A stretch of 64,000 bases of DNA from Arachis hypogaea (lineage: Eukaryota; Streptophyta; Magnoliopsida; Fabales; Fabaceae). Below, piece after piece: positions 1-11,427 of this stretch (position 1 is its first letter; each line of letters opens with the position of its first letter). The stretch covers positions 69,441,772 through 69,505,771 of the forward strand of contig NC_092051.1 of assembly GCF_003086295.3 (NCBI RefSeq), given 5' to 3'. Below the pieces are notes generated by a model, which was given only the letters and a program-made list of their open reading frames with translations, made no database searches and was not told the origin of the DNA. The translations under genes and the position numbers were made by a program.

Positions 1-369
1 GCCGTATCAACCTATCCAAAAACCGCCATTTTAACCCAGAAAATAATGGCGGTTCAAATTGCTATTTTAACCAACCAAAATACCACTCTGTTAGGGTAAT
101 AATGGTGGTTCAAACTGCCGTTTTAATCTATCTAAAAACTGCCATTTTAACCTTGGAAATAACGGCAGTTTGAACTGCCATTTTAACCTATTCAAAAACC
201 GCCGTTTTAACCTAGGAAATTGTGGCGATTTTCAGAAAACCGCCGTAATAACCAAAATGGCGCCCAGAATTATGTCGCTTTACTAAACCGCCATTATTGG
301 TAATAATGGCGGTTCAAATTGCCGTAAATACAAAAAAAACTGCCGTTTTTACCAGAATTTTTTGTAGTG
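1..369. mobile_element. CACTA transposon, one terminal part
   Basis: The segment ends in TTTTTTGTAGTG at 358-369, the reverse complement of the CACTACAA terminus of CACTA (En/Spm) elements. Upstream are many direct and inverted copies of a short motif (AACCGCCATTTTAACC, AATGGCGGTTCAAATTGCC), as expected for subterminal transposase-binding repeats. The other end lies outside the window, so no target duplication can be tested. The motif differs from that of the two other CACTA elements here, so this is a different family. Confidence 0.7.
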
Positions 370-941
370 GTTAAGATTTGAAGATGGAGGTTGATGATGA
401 TTTTCATGGTTGGTTAGTGTAGTTGATGATGATTGTTGAGTGTAATTGGTGTTGATGAGTTTTATGATGGACTTGCATAATGTTAGACTTTGTTGGTAAT
501 GATTATTGGAATTGATGAGAATTTGTTTTGGTTATTGAGGTTGTTGTTGAATGATAATGATATGAGTGTAGAGTTATGATTAAAATAGGATTGAAGAAGG
601 TGTTGGTGGATGGAAATGGTATAATATGATAAAAAGGGTAGGTTATGATAGAAGGTAGAGCTTAAAGTGGTTTTGGTTTGGTCTGGTTCGAAATGTTGGT
701 AATGTTGAGGTTTTGTGACTTTTGTAAAAACTAGATTTTTGGTGAACTTTGTTCGATCATAAATTTTTCCTCAGTTTTTGAAATTAATTAAAATTTGTTT
801 AGAATTAAAGATCTTTGAAAACACTTTAAATCGATATAAAGTTTGTGAGAATTGGAATTTTGTAGAAGAAGTTATGATCATTCAAAGTTGGTGTTAAAAA
901 TTTGAAATTCTGCAAGGTTTCAGAATTTCATGATTTCTGAT

Positions 942-1292
942 ATGTGCGAGCACGCACCCTCGTGCGGACGCACAACCCTACGATAATGTTATTCTGTGCA
1001 GACGCACAGACCTGTGCGTACGCACAGACAGGGGAAAGGGCTCTGGTAGCAGCACTAGCATAGGTTGTGCGCACGCACATCAATGGAGAATTACGACCTG
1101 TGCGGACGCACAGACCTGTGCGCACGCACAAGTCGGGAAGGGACGTCTGTTAGGGGACGCTCGCACAGCTTGAGCGAGTGAACAGACTCTATAAATTTTA
1201 GTACCTGTGCATATGCACACCCCTGTGCGTACGCACACTTTTAAAATCTTCCTGGGCGTGCGAACGCACACCCCTGTGCGGACGCACACGCC
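942..1292. repeat. Array of GTGCGNACGCAC palindromes in the G1 LTR
   Basis: About a dozen copies of a palindrome close to GTGCGTACGCAC or GTGCGGACGCAC occur, often paired as CTGTGCG..CGCACAG with irregular spacers. Small ORFs here (MCVRTGVCVRT-type peptides) are a by-product of the repeat. The unit is CpG-rich in AT-rich surroundings. Similar arrays occur in several unrelated LTRs of this window. Confidence 0.85.
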
Positions 1293-1649
1293 CTGTTTCA
1301 TAATTTTAAACTTTATTTTCAACTATTTCGCCTTCCCAACAAGGTTGTAAGCTTCTATAACACCATTTTAAGGCTTTTGGGCTTAGATTTGAGTATGGAA
1401 ATAAGGAAAATAGGCTAAGAGTTTTAGTTGATGATTATTTTCAAAAGTTAGTAAACGGAGGTTTAGGTTTTTGGTGTACCGAGGATGAGTTTGGTTGAGA
1501 GAGAAGGATAGTAGTGAACTGGATGATTGCAGATAATAATTTGAGACACTGATGAACTGATGAGTTTGGGATGGAAAGTATGAATTGATGATGGATGTGA
1601 TAAGTTGAGGACTAAAAAAGGAATGGATGATCCTGATAGATGTTGAGAG

Positions 1650-1915
1650 TGTGCCAGGTACTATATTCTGGGAATGTTGACAGTTGATAATTGGAAGTAA
1701 TTTGAGATGAGCAATGATGATGATTTGAGATTGATGGACTTGTGGATGTGGATAGTGAGCCAGGCACTATATCCTTGGAATGATTTGTGATGAGTTATAT
1801 GTTGTTGTTCTTTTCCTTCTCTACCGCAAGAGTGTGCCAAGCACTATATCCTCGAAACGATAGTGTGCCAGGCACTATATCCTCAGAACAAGAGCGTACC
1901 GGGCGCTATATCCTC
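1650..1915. repeat. Five degenerate units GTGTGCCAGGCACTATATCC
   Basis: Copies start near 1650, 1757, 1831, 1863 and 1892, each containing the inverted pair TGCCAGGCA followed by CTATATCCT. The same unit appears in reverse orientation in the G2 LTR (about 44480-44815). It is therefore an old property of this LTR family. Confidence 0.8.
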
Positions 1916-2782
1916 AGACGTGGCTGAAAGGCGACATCCGAAAGGATGTGTCGGGTTGGCATTCATAGACCGACAAGTGATATCACGAGCCAATAGGATA
2001 GACATTCATCATATGCATCTCTTATGTGTTTGTTTGCTTTGACTACTCGAGTTTGCCTAATTGTATAATATGCCTACTTGCTTCTTGAATTACTTGTTAT
2101 ATATGATTACTACCTGTGTATTACTTGTTTGCATTAATTGTGTTTGTCTGGTGCTGAGGAGGTTAGGCAGGTGTGGCGATGGGATCGCACGGAGGTTAGG
2201 GTGGCGAAGGCTGTGGGATACAGCGGTGTGACTAGTTCTAGTTAGAAATCCCCTAAGTTAGATAACCCTGCTTATGGTTTATGGTTTAAGATCTTTATTT
2301 ATTTATATTTATGTTAAGCTTGAATATCAGTTTGGTGTGAAGTTCTAGGATTGCCTTCGACATCCCGGGGCCTTACATCTTACATATTGGGCACTGTTAC
2401 CATACTGAGAACCTCCGGTTCTCATACCATATTTCTGTTGTATTTTTCAGATGCAGGTTGCAACCCACCTCGGTGAGTTGTTTGATTGGTGACAGAAGCG
2501 GGCTCAAACTCCGCGAGCCGTGGCTAGTTTTCTATGATTTTACACTATTATACTACTATTTTGTTTATATCACATCTGTTCCTTGTGCTTTAAGTTAGAC
2601 GCCTCGTTAGTTCGTTTTGCGCTTTTAAATCTTGTTTTTGAACTATATCCTTCATCAGGCTTCTAGATAATATTATTCCTTCTATATATCCCATGTATGA
2701 GCTTAGAACTGTCGTAATCCTTAATTAATCTTAGCTTTACGACGCGAGGTAAAGCTTAGGCTAATTGGGGTGTTACATTTAG

Positions 2783-2794
2783 TGGTATCAGAGC
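2783..2794 (+). other. Primer-binding site of G1 (tRNA-Met)
   Basis: TGGTATCAGAGC is complementary to the 3' end of initiator tRNA-Met, the usual primer of plant gypsy and copia elements. It lies five bases after the LTR end. Confidence 0.9.
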
Positions 2795-3002
2795 GGTTCG
2801 TCCTCGTGAGCCTGAGGGATGGACCGATTGTGCTTCATTGCATACTCTGTGTGTCTTTTTCTTTGATGCTATTAGGTTATCTACTTGATATTTCATAGCA
2901 TGCTTGTTTGTGAGTGCCTGTTTGGGATAATTGAAGCACTAGACTTTTGGTATTGAGACTGATCACCTTGATATCGATTGTTTGGTGTAGATAGGAACCC
3001 AA

Positions 3003-4115
3003 ATGGCTACTCGCGGACGAGGTCGTACACGTTCACGAGAGAGTAGGAATGAGCAATCGGCTGACAACCATGCCGAATTCATGGTGGCGATGGCAAACTT
3101 AGCAAATACTATGAAGGCTAATGCTGCTGTGACTCTACAAGCTTTGCAGAGGTTAGGCCAACCGCCCGAAAATGGAAATTGGAATGGCGAAGGAAATGCG
3201 AATGACAATGCTATAGGGAGTGGAGATAACACGGGAGGTGCTCCGATGACTTTGGTGACTTTTCTCAAGGTTCGTCCTCCAAGTTTTCGAGGTTCAACTA
3301 ATCCCACGAAAGCGGATAATTGATTCCAAGCTATGGAGCACGCACTGCAGGCACAGCATGTCCCGAACAACCAATACATGGAGTTTGCTGCTTAACAACT
3401 TCGGGAAGAGGCCCAGCATTGGTGGCAGGCAGAATGCCGCTTGCTACAGCTTCAGAACGCTGATGTTCTTTGGGATGTATTTCAGACGGCCTTCTACCAG
3501 AAGTATTTTTCTGAGTCTGCAAAGGAAGCAAAGGAGATGGAACTGATGCAACTGAAGCAAGGTTCCTTGTCTGTGGCAGATTATACGAGCAAGTTTGAGG
3601 AGCTCTGTAGGCTCTCTAAGGCGTGTTAGGGTGCCCCAGAGACCTACGAAAGTTGGAAGTGTATCACGTATCAAAGGGACTTAAAGGACGACATCATAAC
3701 TGCTGTGGCTCCTATGGAGATTCGCATTTTCTCCAATCTGGTGAACAAGGCAAGAGTGGTTGAAGAATACGCAAAGATGGTAGTCTCGTCAAGGGACACT
3801 CATAGAAGCAACCCTAGTAGGGAACGTGACGATTACCTTGGACCAAAGAGACAGAACTTCAAGGGAGATGGACATGCTCCCTAGCATCTGCTAAGTTAGG
3901 GGAATTTTAGAAGGGACAACAAGGCCCAGTTTCACTATATGAAAGGGAGTTGCCTGTGTTATGTTTGTGGACTACCTGGATACCTAGCCAAGAACTACCG
4001 TCGTAAGAAAAGCCAGAACATGGGTCAGAATCAACAGTCAGACCGTGTGGTTGCCTTGGATGCACGTGATGCGACAGAGTCAGACCCTCCAACGAGAGGT
4101 AAGCGTATGCGTTGA
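3003..4115 (+). pseudogene. gag: Decayed gag of gypsy element G1
   Basis: The reading frame from ATG 3003 to TGA 4113-4115 is about 370 codons and is not shifted anywhere, but it holds five premature stops (TGA 3321, TAA 3393, TAG 3627, TAG 3882, TAG 3897). It starts MATRGRGRTRSRE, continues with a capsid-like part (QKYFSESAKEAKEMELMQLK, then DYTSKFEELCRLS) typical of retrotransposon gag, and ends with a zinc knuckle near residues 318-331. There the expected C-x2-C-x4-H-x4-C has become C-x2-C-x4-Y-x4-Y, so nucleic-acid binding should be lost. Gag would package element RNA into cytoplasmic particles. It is related to the G2 gag at 39714-40252. The ATG follows a 208-bp leader after the PBS. No protease or polymerase frame follows. 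Confidence 0.85.
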
Positions 4116-5860
4116 GTATTATATTGCTTGGACCTGACAGTAGCTTAGTTCTATCTTCTCCAAAGTCACCGTTAGGATTACCAGAGCTTAGAGTTTCGTT
4201 GGGAGTGAACCATGGGAAAGGAGGATTCTAGTGGAGGTAGACGATGATTTCGGACTTGTGGTGATGAACGATCAGAGTGGATGTGCCGGAATGGATACCA
4301 GGCAAGACTGGAAGTCTTGTCGGTTTCCTGTAGGTGTGATGGGTGCGGTTCAACACTAGCGGCAACGGAAATACCGACTGACACCTTTGCGGTTTTAAGG
4401 TTTATAATGATTTTCAAATCTGGTTTGGAGCTTTGGTTTAACTGTTTTACTTTTGAAACTAAATCAAAACTCTTGGTTTAAATAATATGGTTTACAGAAG
4501 AGGTGAGTTTTAAGACTTTCTTGATTTGTGATTTTGGTTTAATATTTTATCTTATCAAAAAAGGGATTCAACTTGAAATTATGATTTATGAATTTTAAAT
4601 GACTTTAAGAAAATTGTGGTTCAAGGTAATTGATTTAAGAATAAATGATTTTGAGTTTTTTGAAAAAGGTTTGATATTGAGGTTGGATGAGAATGGATTG
4701 GAAAACATGGTTTTGGTTGGGACCCGAAAAGGGTGGCAAAGTCCAAGTTTTAGGGGAGATACTATCAAAATTTTTATGAAATTTAAGATTTTGTTTTAAG
4801 AATGTGATTTAGAAAAGGAATGAATTTGAGAGGTTCTATTACTTGGTTCTTGATTTATTAAGAAATAGATGTTTTTTGAGTTTAATCTGTCTATGGAAAG
4901 TGGATGTTTTAAGATTGATTTAAATAAGAAAGAACCTATGTTTTGAAGTTTGATTAAAGAAGTACTTTTGGAAGAGTTTTAGTGGATTTTAAAAGAAGTT
5001 GAACTTTGACTAATTAGGTTCGTTTTGCTTTTGAAGTATTCTTTAAATTTTGACTTAGCAAGACTAAACAACTCCGAGCCTTGGAAAGGTTTCCGATTTA
5101 CGAACGAAATGAAATTGGCTTTTAAACATTTTGGTTTTGAAAGTGGCTCGGAACTTTTGGCCTACATGAATTGGTTTTGATTTTAAGTCTCCATTTTAAA
5201 TGGTTTCAATTTGAGTAATTATGATTCTGAGGATTTCTAAAGAGTTTAAGAAGTGAGGCAGGTTATTCTTCCTTAGAGTCTTGTGTCTTCTCAAAGAAAG
5301 TTCCATTTTAAGGTGATGATTGAAAGTCTCTTGGAAGTTTTGTGAAATGTTATATTAAGTGACTAAGATTTGAAGGAGAATTGATTTTGAGGAAAAGTTG
5401 AATTATGAGTTTGAAGAGATTTGAGAAATAAAAAGTGACTTATGGCTTGAATAATGATTGGTTTGATATTGATCTTCTTTTGAAGGATATGGTTTAAAAA
5501 GAAAAAGTGAGTTCTATGATTTAATCAATTTGTGAACTTGGTTTCTAAATTATCTTGTTGAATGCGGATTTAAATTGAAAAGTTTCATTTGAGGAAACTA
5601 TGAATTCAAGTATTTGACTTACAAACGAATGATCTTGACTCCTTTGAAGAAGCGTTAACAAGGAATATGTTTAGATTGCACTTGTTTTGAAGGTTTTGAA
5701 AAGTATTACAAAATCAGTATTTGTTTTAAGGAAAACTTCGGGTGCGCAATGACGATAATCAGAGTGACGCAGTGGAAGGCAAAAGGAAACAGCGACACGG
5801 TGGGGCGTTTTGATAGGGATATGTCGCGTAACTCGGATTTTCGAGGGCAAAAATCTTTTT
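4116..5860 (+). mobile_element. Non-coding internal part of G1, no pol
   Basis: About 1.75 kb lie between the gag stop and the polypurine tract. I see no protease, reverse transcriptase or integrase motif in any frame, only short ORFs in T/G-rich DNA. G1 is thus a gag-only element or has lost pol by deletion. Confidence 0.6.
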
Positions 5861-5873
5861 AAGGAGTGGAGGA
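5861..5873 (+). other. Polypurine tract of G1
   Basis: AAGGAGTGGAGGA lies immediately before TGTAAGAACCC, the start of the 3' LTR, which fits plus-strand priming. Confidence 0.75.
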
Positions 5874-6838
5874 TGTAAGAACCCAAGTTTTGCGTTGATG
5901 TAAGAACCCAAGTTTTTCATGCAAAACCGTTTTTATAAAAATAATAATTTTAGTGCCTGGAATAGATTCAAAATTTAGAAGTTTTAATTTGAAATTATAA
6001 AGGTAAAATTTGGTTTCAATGGATTTTTCTGAGACAGAAAATGTATTCTCTGAAAAGAACCGTAAACCGGCAAATGAACCAGTCGAACCGGTTTAAGTCT
6101 ATCCGGTACTGTGTTTTTAGAAAAATAAGATTTTGGAAAATTGATTTATTGTTTTGAGAGGATGAAAAATAATTTAGAATCGAAGACCGGGCACTAATCT
6201 TAAAGGTTTTGGCCCAAAGTGGGCCAAACGGACCTAAAACACTAACGGGTTGGATCGGGCCCAAACCGGGCCCAAGGTCCAACATATATAAGCCCACTTA
6301 ATGAGCTTTTCAGCTCATTTCCCTTCATTTCAAAGAGAGGGGCGCATGATAGAGGGAAGAGAGGGAGAAGAGAAGTTACTATTCACTCTCCTCTTCCGGA
6401 AGCCATAACTTTTGATCCGGAGCTCCGATTGACGAGCCGTTTGCGGCCATGTGAAGCTCTCGACGAGCTCTTCCTTTCTATCTAAGTTTTTCTGGTAAGA
6501 GCTCGAAGCTCACTCCCCAGTTTTCTTCCCTAAGTTTCTGCGTATTTTGGGTTTAGTTCTTGAGCAAGTTTTGTGGTTTTGCTTGTTTAGGTGATCTCTA
6601 GTAGCGGGTAAATATTGGATTTTACCCCTAATCTTGTCGGATAAGATAAGGTTTCACTAAACCCTTGTGTTTAGTTGTTTTGTGCATATTAGATTTTGAT
6701 GTTGGTATATATATGTGTTGTTAGTTTGAGCTTTGGTGTTTGTTGGAGTTGGTTGAGGCCTTGGATCAAGTTTGGTGGTTTTGTTTTGACGTTTGGAGCG
6801 TTTGGGAATCGGCCAAGGTATGGTTTCAGTTTTCTTTA
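5874..6838 (+). mobile_element. Truncated 3' LTR of G1, with LTR promoter
   Basis: The LTR starts TGTAAGAACCC at 5874. Its first 25 bp are repeated in tandem, starting again at 5899. It aligns by eye with the beginning of the G2 LTR (read leftwards from 46837): both share CAAAATTTAGAAGTTTTAAT, GGCCCAAA..GGGCCAAA and CCAACATATATAA. The TATA-like CATATATAA at 6283-6291, after GC-rich palindromes, is probably the element promoter. Similarity fades near 6838, where A1 sequence begins, so the rest of the LTR is missing. Confidence 0.75.
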
Positions 6839-8520
6839 GATGAAACCGTGGCTGAAGTTCACCAGGAGGAATTTGAAGAGAAGTACATAGGACAAAGTCC
6901 AAGTGTGGGGACATTCTCAGAGGACAATGACAGTACTTTACCATTGTTACCAGCTCCAGACAACCCAGAGCCTGACCACGATCAGAAGTTAGAATTAAAA
7001 CCTCTTCCTCCACACCTCAAATATGCTTACCTTGAAGACGAGCAGAAGTTTCCAGTTATCATTGCAAGGGAACTCACTTCTCAACAGGAAGAGCAGTTAC
7101 TTAGTGTGCTGAGGAGGCACAAGAAGGCAATTGGTTGGAGTTTGGCAGACATAGTAGGCATCAACCCTCAAGTCTGTGAGCATAGAATATTTTTAGAAGA
7201 GGGAGCAAGACCTGTCCGTCAACCCCGGAGAAGACTAAACCCCACTATCTTAGAGGTTGTCAAAAAGGAAGTGACCAGACTACTGGAGGCAGATATCATC
7301 TATCCCATCTCAGACAGTGAATGGGTAAGCCCAGTACAAGTGGTGCCCAAGAAGTTTGGAGTCACTACAGTGAAGAATGAGCATGGAGAGCTCATGGCAA
7401 CCAGAGTTTAGAACGCCTGGAGGGTCTGCATTGACTACAGACGCCTCAACTAGGCCACTCGTAAGGATCACTATCGTCTTCCATTCATTGATCAAATGCT
7501 GGATCGCCTGTCAGGTAAATCACATTATTGTTTTTTAGATGGTTACACAGGTTATTTCCAGATTCATATAGCTCCTGAAGATCAGAAAAAGACTACTTTC
7601 ACATGTCCTTTTGGGACCTATGCTTACAAGAGAATGCCCTTTGGCTTATGCAATGCACCAGCTACTTTCCAAAGGTGCATGATGAGTCTTTTCTCTGATC
7701 TTATTGAAGACTGTATGGAAGTTTTTATGGATGATTTTAGTGTATATGGCGATTCCTTTAGCCTTTGCTTAGATGGATTATCTAGAGTATTAGATAGATG
7801 TGTCAGTACAAACCTTGTATTAAATTTTGAAAAATGTCATTTTATGGTAAAACAAGGTATTGTACTAGGACATGTTGTGTCTAATACTGGCATTTCTGTA
7901 GATCCAGCAAAGGTGGATATTATTTCTAGTTTACCTTACCCCTATTCTATGAGGGAAGTCCGTTCGTTCCTTGGCCATGCAGGTTTTTACAGGAGATTCA
8001 TTAAGTACTTCAGTAAGGTAGCTCTTCCCTTATCCAGACTACTGTAAAAGGATATTGAGTTCGGGTTCAGCAAGGATTGCAAACAAGTATTTGATAAGCT
8101 GAAGACCGCCTTGACTCAAGCTCCAATTGTGAGAGGACCAGACTGGAGCCAGCCATTTGAAATAATGTGCGACGCCTCCAACCATGCAGTAGGAGCAGCA
8201 CTGGCTCAACGTGAAGGTAAGGACCCCTTTGTTATTGCTTATGCGTCTAAAACTTTAGATGCCGCTTAGTCCAATTACACTACTACTGAGAAAAAGCTTC
8301 TTGCTATTGTTTTTGCTTAGGATAAATTCTGAGCCTATTTACTTGGTACGAAGGTAGTAGTGTACTCAGATCACGCAGCTCTAAAGTATCTATTAGCTAA
8401 AAAGGAGTCCAAACCAAGGCTTATATGTTGGATACTGCTATTACAAGAATTTGATTTAGAAATTAAGGATAGGAGTGGTAACCAAAATTTAATGGCAGAC
8501 CATTTGAGTCGCCTTGAGCA
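6839..8520 (+). pseudogene. pol: Athila-type pol, reverse transcriptase and RNase H part (A1)
   Basis: Read across several stops, the frame gives a gypsy pol. It shows the linker to RT (KKAIGWSLADIVGINP), the RT core (WRVCIDYRRLN, LPFIDQML, FLDGYTGYFQI, MPFGLCNAPATFQR), the catalytic FMDD near 7727-7738, LGHVVS and the thumb FLGHAGFYRRFIK. RNase H follows with CDASNHAVGAALAQ near 8170-8210 and a late stretch ending [11 protein letters not shown]. The wording is that of the Athila branch of plant gypsy elements. Stops are TAG 7409, TAG 7451, TAA 8045, TAG 8267, TAG 8318 and TGA 8330. Gag, most of the protease and the 5' LTR are absent; the sequence joins the broken G1 LTR near 6838. It is not functional. 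Confidence 0.93.
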
Positions 8521-9901
8521 CATTACAGATGACCCCACTCCTATAGCTGATAATTTCCCATTTGATAACCTACAAGCAGTATCTGAGGTAGTCCCTTGGT
8601 ATGCACCTGTAGCTAATTATCTAGTTAGCCGCACCTTTCCTCCAAACTTTTCTAAGCATCAAAGGGACAAGCTGAAAAGCAAGTCTAAATACTATATATG
8701 GGATGACCCATATTTATGGAGATGTGGCGCTGACCAGGTAATTAGACGGTGTATACCTCAATCAGAATTCCAGTCCATCTTAGAGGTATGTCACTCGTCT
8801 GAGAGTGGAGGACATTTTGGCCCTCAAAGAACAGCTAGAAAAATCTTAGATTGTGGATTCTGGTGGCCTACTCTTTTTAGAGACGCTGCTGAATTTTGTA
8901 GATCTTGTTTTCCATGCCAAAAATTTGGTAATATATCCAAGAGAGATGAGATGCCTCAACAAATTATGCTTTTTTGTGAAATTTTTTATGTTTGGGGCAT
9001 TGACTTCATAGGTCCATTTCCAAATTCTAATGGTTATCTTTATATATTGTTAGCTGTGGATTACGTTTCCAAATGGGTGGAAGCAATTCCTACCCGCACT
9101 GATGATGCTAACACTATTGTTTCCTTTGTGAGAAACTACATTATTTGTCGCTTTGGATCACCACGAGCAATCGTGAGCGATCAAGGCACCCATTTTTGTA
9201 ACAGGAGACTAACATGATTAATGAAAAAGCATGGGATAATTCATAAGGTTGCAACAGCCTACCATCCTCAGACTAATGGGCAAGCCGAGGTGTCAAACAG
9301 AGAGATAAAGCGTATCTTGCAGAAGATAGTCAAACCTCATAGAAGAGATTGGAGCACCAGGCTACAAGATGCACTCTGGGCATACAAAACCGCATACAAA
9401 ACACCCATTGGGATAAGTCCTTTCCGCTTAGTTTATGGAAAAGGTTGTCATCTCCCTGTTGAAATAGAGCACAAAGCCTTTTGGCCAGTAAAGGAGTGCA
9501 ACATGGGAATTGAGAAAGCCAGAGCTGAAAGGAAGTTGCAACTGCAAGAACTGGAAAGCCTTCGCCTAGAAGCTTCTGAGAACTCAAGGCTTTACAAGGA
9601 GAAGATGAAGGCTGTACATGATCAGCACATCAAGAGAAAAGAGTTCCAACTTGGGGACTTAGTCTTCCTTTACAAATCTCGACCGAAGCTCATGCCAGGC
9701 AAGATGAGATCAAGATGGGAAGGTCCATACAGAGTAGAGAAGGCCGAACCATACGAAGTTTATCACCTAAGCCATCCTTCAAGCTCTGAACTTATCAAAG
9801 TTAATGGACATCTTTTAAAGCTGTACCATGGCAAGAAGCTGAAGAAAAACAAGGAGCTCGAGATCTTCCTCTTGGAAGATCCCCACATAGCCGAAGCCTG
9901 A
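8521..9901 (+). pseudogene. pol: Athila-type pol, integrase part (A1)
   Basis: The integrase follows RNase H in the same frame. The zinc-binding part has [11 protein letters not shown] and CRSCFPCQK (near 8790-8925). The catalytic core keeps its acidic triad: D in WGIDFIGPF (about 9002), D in IVSDQGTHF (about 9179) and E in [10 protein letters not shown] (about 9290). The C-terminal [10 protein letters not shown] motif (about 9707-9740) is the GPY/F module, and the frame ends at TGA 9899-9901. One stop interrupts the domain (TGA 9215-9217). The enzyme would insert element cDNA into chromosomes. Domain order and motifs are complete but the copy is dead. Confidence 0.93.
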
Positions 9902-10080
9902 GCTAGTGGAGCGTCCAATTTACGGACGTTAAAGCAAAGTACTAGGTGGGAGACAACCCACCATGGTATGATCGTTCTTTTCTTTATTCTTAGTTTTCCC
10001 TATTCAATAACTCTTCTCTTTATTAGTAAATTTTGTGCATCTGCATTTACATATTTTAATTTAAAAAAAATATTTTTCAC

Positions 10081-10640
10081 GCGACGTGACCGCATTATTG
10101 ACGCGTCCGCACCGCAGGTGATGGGAGAAAATAATAAAACGAACAGAGAGTCACGAAAGAGCGTGGCTGGAGGCGTGCCAGTGGTACAAATCGCCCCACG
10201 CGACCGCGTCGCCGATGCGTCCGCGTCAAGTGGGAACATTGGCCTCCCACGCGACCGCGTCACTCACGCGGCCGCGTGCCCTGGATTTTGACGTGAAAAG
10301 GGTGCACGACCGAAAGTTGTGCTAGAGTGGTGCGGGATTGGTGCTGAACGCACAATTCTTCCCACGCGGCCGCGTGACTGACGCGATCGCGTCATATACT
10401 TCTAATGGCCACTCACGCGATTGCATGCCCCACGCGATCGCGTCACCCAAAAATTTGGCAAAATAAGATTTTGAACAGAGAGTTGTGCTAGTGCGAGGCT
10501 GCCCTCGTGCCAATAGCATAAAACGGGTCACGCGACCGCGTGACCGACGCGACCGCATGACCGACGCGACCGCGTCAATCAGTATAAGCGCAAGTTGCAC
10601 GACCGCGTGCCCCACGCAACCGCGTCGCTTGCGCCGCACA
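10081..10640. repeat. Array of ACGCGACCGCGT palindromes (A1)
   Basis: More than fifteen units such as ACGCGACCGCGT, ACGCGATCGCGT and ACGCGGCCGCGT are separated by short linkers (TGAC, CCC, TGACCG) and less regular unique pieces. Most units are imperfect palindromes rich in CpG. The array lies in the spacer after the integrase. Confidence 0.9.
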
Positions 10641-10659
10641 GCTTCCCTAATTTGCCAAT

Positions 10660-10728
10660 TATCTTATCTTTTTCTCCCCAAATCCTATTTTCTCTTTTCC
10701 CTCCTTACTTCTTCCTTCTTTCTCCCTT

Positions 10729-10759
<31 letters not shown>

Positions 10760-10905
10760 ACATCCCTATTCACAAGGTTTTTCTTTTCTTCTTCCCCCCT
10801 CTTTACTTTTCCATTATTCTCCTTATTTTTATATGTTATCTTCTTTTCTTTTCTTTTTACTTCCATTATCCATATTTTCTTTTTCTTTCTTTTTCCTTTT
10901 TACTT
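10660..10905 (+). repeat. Pyrimidine-rich tract with a (CT)n microsatellite
   Basis: Almost pure C/T sequence, including a perfect CT repeat at 10733-10759. A2 has the purine mirror of this tract near 27750-27910. Confidence 0.85.
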
Positions 10906-11427
10906 AGTGTTGGAAATTTATTTGAGTCATTGTTTCTCATTATATACTTGTGGATTGTTGTAAATTTGTTTAGCAATTATATATTGCTTTTAAAAGGGTT
11001 GCTTGCATGTTTAATTTAATACTTTCTATACCCTATTTACCATGCATGCTATGTGTTTGTGAAAAAGCCCATATGGCATTATGCACTTTCCTATGTTATT
11101 CTACTCTAACATTCAATGCTTACTTTTCACAAATTCCCTTTACTATTGTATTAATTGAATTTAATTGTCAATACAAACGTAATGGTTTGTTACGAGTGAT
11201 GCTTGATCTACGCTACTCATGCCTTTGCCAGTATGCCAATAAACATCTTGCATCTAATTACCCAACCATGCACTTGCTATTTTCCCTTTGATGAACTTTT
11301 CACATGTAGTCATGACCATGTGTTCACTTCATTCATCTTTAATGTGCATTGACTGCCACCCATACCATCATATTCCTTGCTTTGCCCCTTGACATCTTGA
11401 CATACTTCCTCTTTTTTCCCTTTCAGG

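Larger units (their letters stand above)
370..2777 (+). mobile_element. Partial 5' LTR of gypsy element G1
   Basis: The sequence runs without a gene into GGGGTGTTACA at 2767-2777, followed by a tRNA-Met primer-binding site, so 2777 is the LTR end. It shares two internal repeat arrays (CpG palindromes and GTGCCAGGCACTATATCC units) with the 3.4 kb LTR of G2 at 43473-46837, which sets family and orientation. The upstream part is missing or outside the window, cut at the CACTA end at 369. The exact left limit is inferred; the 3' limit is clear. Confidence 0.65.
9902..11427 (+). mobile_element. A1 spacer between pol and downstream ORF
   Basis: 1.5 kb without a supported gene. It contains the CpG-palindrome array at 10081-10640, a pyrimidine-rich stretch at about 10660-10900 and AT-rich DNA. 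Long ORFs here are by-products of repeats. The A2 copy has the same order in reverse (28300 down to 26600), so the layout is typical of this family. Confidence 0.75.

Noticed and set aside
928..1322. Two minus-strand ORFs with MCVRTGVCVRT-like repeats
   Set aside because: They are translations of the GTGCG..CGCAC palindrome array; the composition follows the DNA repeat.
10081..10640. CRISPR-like array
   Set aside because: Irregular spacing, palindromic units and a plant retrotransposon context; no cas genes.
10000..10963. Several ORFs of 87-140 codons on both strands
   Set aside because: They follow the CpG array and the C/T-rich tract; Arg/Ala/Ser or Ser/Phe/Leu bias with no domain.
11007..11291. 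94-codon ORF in the A1 spacer
   Set aside because: No counterpart in A2 at the same place and no domain; AT-rich chance ORF.
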